Below are positions 58,230 to 64,000 of a DNA stretch of 64,000 bases, piece by piece. The DNA lies in the NCBI RefSeq assembly GCF_033118175.1, contig NC_083692.1, positions 17,108,501 through 17,172,500 on the forward strand, read 5' to 3'. Numbering within the stretch: position 1 is the stretch's first letter; each line of letters starts with the position of its first letter. The notes below the pieces were generated by a model, which had not been told where the DNA came from, made no database searches, and saw only the letters and a list, made by a program, of their open reading frames with translations. The position numbers and the translations under genes were made by a program. Source of the stretch: Dama dama. Lineage: Eukaryota > Chordata > Mammalia > Artiodactyla > Cervidae.

Positions 58230-58540
58230 TGTCTTTCTCGACCCTGCTCTTCTATTCTTGCTGCTTCCTCTGGGTTGTCCCTTACCCCGCTGACCCGGCC
58301 AACTCCTACACACCCCTAGGCATCTGCTTGGTTGTCATCCCTGCCAGGAAACCCTCTCTGACGCCCCATGTTGGCTATTCTTGGAGGACCGTCCCTGCCC
58401 GGTTACATTTCTTTATCACCGCATCAACATCTCTTCCCATTGCTGTGAATTTCTATCCACATGTTCGCCTCACTCACTAACCACGAGGCCGGAAGTTCTT
58501 ACTTGGTCTGTGGTCTCCAGGACCTAGCCCAGTGGCTGAA
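58230..58540 (+). repeat. L2 LINE 3' end, sense
   Basis: cggccaactcctacacaccc, ggaaaccctctctgacgccc and gcggcatcaac-like text follow L2 order. Confidence 0.55.
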
Positions 58541-59544
58541 GGGACCACTGGGGGCGTCTTTCTTCTCCCATTCACACCATGGACTTTGCCCCCCTCAAAA
58601 AAACAAGTCTTCTTCAGAGTCCCATTCCTTCTGGAACTTGAGTCAAATTGAGACCACCAGGCTAAGGGTCTCCCTCGGAGAAAGAGAAGACTGTTCCCCC
58701 ACTTCAACCACATGCCCCTCTTCTGGAGTGCAGTTCCTTCTGCACGAAGCACAACCTAGGACTTCCCCTGTCAGGCACTGGCTGAGTGAGCCCCTTCTGC
58801 AGAAACTTGATAACATCAGAGTACCGTGAGGGTTCCAGGCAACAGACGGCCCTTCTCCTGTGACTGGAGGAGGAGCCTTCGAAAGAGGTGAAGGCCTCCT
58901 CTGGGCAGGGGCCTCCCCCGGTGCAGGGCTGTTGGGTCTTGGGGTTTCTTGGCACTGCTGCCCGTTGGCATCTGCTTCATCTCCCGCCTTTCTGCAGCAG
59001 CCTTCTCTGTGTCTGAGGACGGCTGTCCCCCAGCTCCGCAGTTAACATCGCCTCAGTGGAGATGAGTAAAGGAGCCCCTCAAAGTTGTGATTCCCAATTG
59101 AGAGAGAGGCTCGTGCGGGTCCAACTTGAGTCTGGGGTCCACCCCTATGTCTCTCAGTCACTCACAACTCACAGGGTCAGGGAGTGGTCTTACAAATATG
59201 ACTTCCAGGGACCATTCCTATGGGGGCCAGGAGGCTGGGTGGCTCTTAGAGACTGGAGCTAGGCACATACTCTCCAAAGAGTCATCCATCAGCAGGAAGG
59301 AAGGAAGCAGAAAGGACATATAAGCTAAGTTTCTAATCAATGCCAAGAGCTTCAGCAATTCTCTTAAAATACGGAGTCGGATCTTGAGTGGGTTGTGGAG
59401 AAGTTGGCCTCATCCATCTCTCCAACAGTTCCTTTGTGCCAGCCCCGGCCAGGAACTCAGAAATGGAGCAGAAAGCAGAGGAGACAAATGCCTACATCTG
59501 GGAGCTAATGGTTCAGTTAGCAAAGCTACAGAGGAGTCTAAAAC
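58541..59544. other. Intergenic single-copy
   Basis: No gene recognised; open frames overlap on both strands without recognisable domains. Confidence 0.45.
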
Positions 59545-59800
59545 TGGCACTGGGAAGCCCAGCCCCTCTTCCAAGGCCAGCCATGCCCTATGCATCCCTC
59601 AAGGTCCAGGTCGTGTTCCTCCTCCTCTGTGAAGCCTTCCCTACACCTCCTTTGTGTAGACCAGGATGTAGGGTGGTGGGACAGAGAGAACCCAGCACCG
59701 AACATCAGTCACCAGGCACCGTGTGACACCATCCCTTTTCTAATTGTCATTTTGTGAGCTGTTTCAAGGTGTAAAAATTCATGGGTCTTGAGGATGAGAC
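59545..59800 (+). repeat. L2-like fragment, sense
   Basis: tgtgaagccttccctacacc, then atgggtcttgaggatgagac, in L2 order. Confidence 0.4.
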
Positions 59801-60164
59801 TTGTACTGTGATCTACCGTCTCTTCTTACAGAATGATCTGGAATGGACTTACTGCTTCCTGAGGTGTTGCTGGCTTTGCCCCACTTCCAGGGTCTTCGCA
59901 CACCTGGGAGCACATGGATGATCCAAGTAGCATCTGTAGTTCCTCGATTACGTCTGGGATCTTGGCTGAAGCCTGCAGCCTCTGATGCTGGTACCAGGGT
60001 GGTTGTCAAACCTGGAATGGTAATGTTAAAGAAATCCCATCTGTGATAGTACGTGACCAGTTGGACTGTCGTGGGACTAGAAATCTGCCAACATCTACTA
60101 CTTTGATGCATGAAGAGAAATGAGAACAGAAATCCTAAGTATTTTCAAATATCTTGATACTTTA

Positions 60165-60245
60165 CAGAAGAGTAGAAGGAGGAAGGGGGAGGAGGAGATG
60201 AAGGAGGAAGCAAAGGAGCGGGGAGGAGGTAAAGAAGAAGACAAT
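60165..60245 (+). repeat. Purine-rich (GGA)n tract
   Basis: Almost only A and G on the plus strand over about 80 bp. Confidence 0.9.
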
Positions 60246-60329
60246 GGCATTGAAATCTGAAACAAATGAATAAAAGTCATAAGTCCTCAGGGCCGGGTGG
60301 TGACTGCTGCAACCTCAAGCAGCTGTGTC

Positions 60330-60463
60330 TTTTTTTGTTTGTTTGTTTGTTTTCGGCTGAGAGGCATGGCTTGTGGGATCCTAGTTTCTCGACTAGGGTT
60401 TGAACCCGGGCCCTTGACAGTGAAATCTGGAAGCCCTAACCACTGGACTGCCAGGGAATTCCC
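60330..60463 (-). mobile_element. CHR-type SINE, antisense
   Basis: (GTTT)n tail complement at the left and a head complement ending ctgccagggaattcccc. Confidence 0.92.
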
Positions 60464-60717
60464 CCACTGGGTCTTTATATACTGATGATGTTGCTACTTT
60501 CTATGCCTGTAGATAAAAATCTCAAGGTGTCAAATGTCAGCAAACTGGAGAGGACTTGAAACTCCACTGAGAGGATAAGTATGAAAGGAAACCCTTTTAC
60601 ATCGAGATTTGAGCTATCTCTTATGTCCATCTGTGCACACACTTCATGAGAAATTACGTTAAAAGAAATCAGGAAAGATTGCCCACCACTCCTGTTCTAC
60701 AAGGGTCAGGCACAGCC

Positions 60718-61101
60718 TGAGGGGAATTCAGGATGGAGAAAAGCAGGAAGTATTCCCAGTTTTGTATGTATCAACTCCTAGGTAGTTAAGATGTATAGTT
60801 AAGGAAAATTTTCCATGACTCCAGATTCTTGCATCCTCCCATACATAGAAAAGCTCTAAAATCATTGACGTGAGATGCCTCTTCTTTGTGGTTAGCAGAA
60901 ATTTTGTGATGCTTGACTACAATTTTTTTTTTCCAGCAAAAAATTCATATATCAATATATCTTGGCTCCTCCCTTACCTCTTCAGAGCAGTTCCTCAGAG
61001 CTACCTGAGAGGCTGTCTCTTGGGCTATAGTCCTTAGAAAGTCCCCGAATAAAAGTTAATTCACAACTTTTACATTGAGCGTTTTTATTTCAGTTAACAA
61101 C
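60718..61101 (+). mobile_element. ERV LTR, probably solo
   Basis: Begins tgaggggaattcaggatg and ends tttcagttaaca, the TG...CA ends of an LTR. AATAAA lies at 61048-61053 with a T-rich U5-like end behind it. No retroviral coding sequence adjoins. Class not assigned. Confidence 0.6.
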
Positions 61102-61119
61102 TATAACCTCCCATCCAAA

Positions 61120-61350
61120 AAAGAAAATTTGGGGGAGAGGTGGTGTTGATCTGGAGTCAGACAGACTGAGTTGAATCACAGCTCCACCCCTGACTAGCCG
61201 TGTGACTTTCTGCAAATGATTCTGTAGTTCAACACCTTAGTTTTCTCAGTTGAAAGATGATGGTGTTACCAATATATACATTATGGAACTTTTTGGAGGA
61301 TTCCATGAGATTTTTACATTCGGTGCCCTAGGTGAATGGCACCCATTGCC
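61120..61350 (+). repeat. MIR SINE, sense
   Basis: ggagtcagacagactgagtt, gactagccgtgtgactttct, then attccatgagatttttacat. Confidence 0.8.
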
Positions 61351-61384
61351 ATTGCTAATACAGCCACAGGCAACATCCATCCTC

Positions 61385-61500
61385 TTCTCCCAAATCGACT
61401 GTGTGCCCACTAAGGGCAGGAGCCGATCGCAGTCATCCTTGGCACTCACAGCAGCGCCCAGTGTAGTCTAGGCGCACCGTATTCATTCAAAGAATTGAAT
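61385..61500 (+). repeat. L2-like fragment, sense
   Basis: gtgcccactaagggcaggag, ttggcactcacagcagcgcc, then a degenerate attcattcaaagaattgaat. Confidence 0.5.
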
Positions 61501-62409
61501 TGATGAAGCCCTGGACCAAATTGCCCTGGCCTCTCTGAAGTCCCCAGACTTAGATTTGGAAGTGGTGTTAGTTACATCATGTGACAAGTCTTGAGAGCAG
61601 ATGTCCAGCGACCTCCCAGTTCCTTCCTAGAGCCAAGAATAATTTAACTCCATGGCTGGTCATTTCTGCAGACTAAATTTTGCTAATGAAAGAACTGAGT
61701 CCCCAAGAGGAAAGGGGCTTTGGGTTAACTATCTTGAGTCTTAAATTTCATATCTACTTATATATGCATATCTATTTTCCCCCTTTATCCTGCCAGACAC
61801 ACCTGTAATCCCATTCACCCTTAGGTGGGCTGGAAGTGACAGCACAAACATCTGCAATAGGCACACATCCTGGGAGCCTCGGGCTCATCAAAGCTACACT
61901 TCAAATCAAAGTACCTCCAGCAGCCCATGGCCCAGCTCAGGTTCTCATCTATGCAGAGATGCACCAGTGGACAGTTTCCCAACACCACCCCTCCTCTGCA
62001 GCATGATGAAGAGTCCAGCACTTCGAATTCCCCGCACTGAAAGATAACGGTCATTTCTCCCAGAACACACAGTGAGTGGACACCTGAGCGGAGATCTCCA
62101 GGGACCATGTGCTTTTCAGTCCCAGATCATCAGAGGAATGGGGAGTGGAATCCATATTTTAAAAAGGCAGCAACAGCATGGCCAGCTACCATCCACTCAG
62201 GCCAGAGAAGACCTCAGAGGTACCAGAAAAGGTACTTGGTGATGCAAGTCTTTAAAGGCAATTATAATATATTTCACTGTGGCCAAACTTCCTTTAAAAT
62301 AAGTATGTAGTTCTGATTTCCTTTATCACATTAACACATATAAAGAGTTCAGAATTTCTAATAGCACAGAACTTACAATGAAAACCAGAGAGATGCTTCC
62401 AGAAATAAT
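61501..62409. other. Intergenic single-copy
   Basis: No gene recognised. Confidence 0.45.
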
Positions 62410-62580
62410 CACTGTGACTTCCATTTACTGAGCACCTACTGTGTACCACGCACTTTACAGCCATGATCTCGGTTAAAGCTCACGTCACTCTTGAGATGTG
62501 AGATGTGAGAACATCGCACTTTGCCAACAAAGATACTGAAACTTGCTTAGTGACACACTTGTTAAGGAAGAAAGGAAAAA
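62410..62580 (-). repeat. MIR SINE, antisense
   Basis: ttactgagcacctactgtgt, then acgcactttacagccatgat, with the reversed core to the right. Confidence 0.7.
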
Positions 62581-63509
62581 ATGCAGTAGATCTGTGATTA
62601 AACTATGAAGACTGGGGTGGAAAGAAGCCCCCCAAAATGAAAACAGTTGATTTGATGGGGGTGATAAGATGACAGGGATTTTTCTTCCTCCTTGATAAAC
62701 TTTTCTGTTGTTTTCATACGGTGACATGCTCTACTCCAGGATGGAGAAGTTGATTTCAAACACCCTAGGGGTGACAGAACCAGGAAACCTAGAGGGGAGG
62801 GTCATGGACTGTCAGCCTGGTGACAAGTGCCCCCATTCCAGCTGCCCGTTTTGCTCCCCACCTTCCTTTCACACTGACCTCCCAGCACTTTCTCAACTTC
62901 TTTGTCAAATGCTGGGTGTATGGAGGGAGAGTTTGGGGGAAACCCCTTCTCCAGCTCAGATTGGCTTTGGTTCTTTTTAAAACTGACTGGAAACTTGCTC
63001 CTTTGGAACTTAGGGGGTTTGTTTTTTGTTTTTTGCTTCCTTTTTTGTGAATCAACACAGAATTAGCCTGTGTGGGCCAGAGGAGTTCTGGTATAAAAAT
63101 CTTCCTGGGATCCTAGTGCTCCTCGGTCTACTGTCTCCCTCCTCGCTCAGATCCACTGGCCCAGGCTAGCTTCGGCCCAGGCTCCAGGCTGCCCCTCGCT
63201 CCTTCCTGTCTCCAGAAACCTGGGCTCAGAGGCAAAGTTCAGTCTCCCAATCCCAGAGGCAACCTAGGGGGAGTGTCCCTGTAATCAACACGCCTTAATG
63301 AAGGGCGAAGTCATGGGGGAACTGTGGTCCCCCTCCCCAGAACTCAGCTTCCCCTGGGGCATCATAAGACTTCTCTGACCTCCTCTCCAGGAAGAGCTCC
63401 AGCCAAGTGACCCCACAGTCCCATCCATCCCCTGCCTTCACGCTCCCCGCACCCCGTCTCATGGCAGGTTCTGAGAGCATAACCTGATACACTTGCCCTT
63501 GTTAAGGGG
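62581..63509. other. Intergenic single-copy, GC-richer to the right
   Basis: A TATAAAA motif lies at 63091-63097 on the plus strand, followed by GC-rich DNA, but no coding exon or CpG island is associated. Expected JDP2 side. Confidence 0.4.
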
Positions 63510-63690
63510 TTCCTCACAAAACCCTCTGAAGCCATTTTGTGTCATCCGACTCTCACACCCACCCAGGGCATCCAGGTTCAGTGATCCCATTTCACAGATG
63601 AGATAACGGCGACTCAGAAGCACAAAGTGATTTGCCAAGGCCACCAGCCAGCGGGCACCAGGCCGGCACTCTTGCCTATCCCTCTGCCCA
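63510..63690 (-). repeat. MIR SINE, antisense
   Basis: tgatcccatttcacagatga, then gtgatttgccaaggccacca, the reversed MIR core. Confidence 0.75.
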
Positions 63691-64000
63691 ACCATCCCCT
63701 TCTGTCTTGTTAAGTTGGGTTTTTCATTTCCTCTGAGGACTCTTAGCAGCATAGCGGGACTCTCTCCTTGCTCATCGCTTCTGCCTTCATCTTAGTCCCA
63801 GGCAGGGGAAGCGGGGCTTGTCTCAAGGGGAGAGAAGTGGGGATGAGCTCCAGGGGTTGGAGCTGAAGAGGGGCTTGGAGTCCTGAGTTGCTCACAGTCC
63901 CCTCCCGGATCCTAGCCTCAGCTACAGGTCAAGACATATCATGAGCAGACACCCAGGGACAGTGAGGGGGAGAGGAGAACGAACAGAGCCCAACATTTAA

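Noticed and set aside
63091..63097. TATAAAA as a core promoter
   Set aside because: No downstream exon, ORF or CpG island supports transcription from it.
62900..64000. Search for JDP2 exons near the right end
   Set aside because: JDP2 is expected on this side from human synteny, but no JDP2 bZIP or C-terminal coding sequence was recognised.

Overview
The window is vertebrate nuclear DNA from a ruminant, most likely a bovid. It carries many copies of repeats confined to or typical of ruminants: BovB LINE pieces, Bov-tA SINEs, cetartiodactyl CHR-type (tRNA-Glu-derived) SINEs and ruminant-type L1 3' ends. Older mammalian MIR, L2, MER5 and MER20 copies lie beneath them. Nothing bacterial, and no operon or CRISPR array, is present. 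The species cannot be fixed from the sequence alone.

One protein-coding gene is supported: BATF, a small AP-1-family bZIP transcription factor of lymphocytes, on the minus strand and complete. Exon 1 coding is 32940-33002, exon 2 is 30527-30631 and exon 3 coding is 11616-11825. The exons total 63+105+210 nt and encode 125 residues plus a stop. Both introns are phase 0 with GT-AG ends (intron 1 about 2.3 kb, intron 2 about 18.7 kb). A GC-rich, CpG-containing first-exon region, a 5' UTR with an upstream ORF, and a 3' UTR ending at an AATAAA signal with a GU-rich downstream element complete the gene. In human, BATF lies between JDP2 and FLVCR2. Given BATF's minus orientation here, sequence to the right should be the JDP2 side and sequence to the left the FLVCR2 side. 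No exon of either was recognised.

Layout: 1-11.2 kb is downstream intergenic DNA with an ERV LTR fragment at the left edge, a poly-C tract, several SINEs, and a striking perfect inverted repeat at 5336-5729. 11.2-33.3 kb is BATF; its large intron 2 holds many SINE/LINE/MIR copies, a second, older inverted repeat (21.2-21.5 kb) and a GC-rich block that may be regulatory. 33.3-64 kb is upstream intergenic DNA. It includes a deep nest of transposons (41.1-43.3 kb), about 8 kb of antisense L1 repeatedly invaded by BovB and Bov-tA (45.1-53 kb), a probable 3'-UTR retrocopy (57.6-58.1 kb) and a likely solo LTR (60.7-61.1 kb).

No new gene system was found. The observations most worth checking are the 181-bp perfect palindrome arms, the nested-transposon chronology, the BATF upstream ORF and the retrocopy candidate. 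Repeat family names rest on recognition by eye, so boundaries are approximate except where target-site duplications are given.
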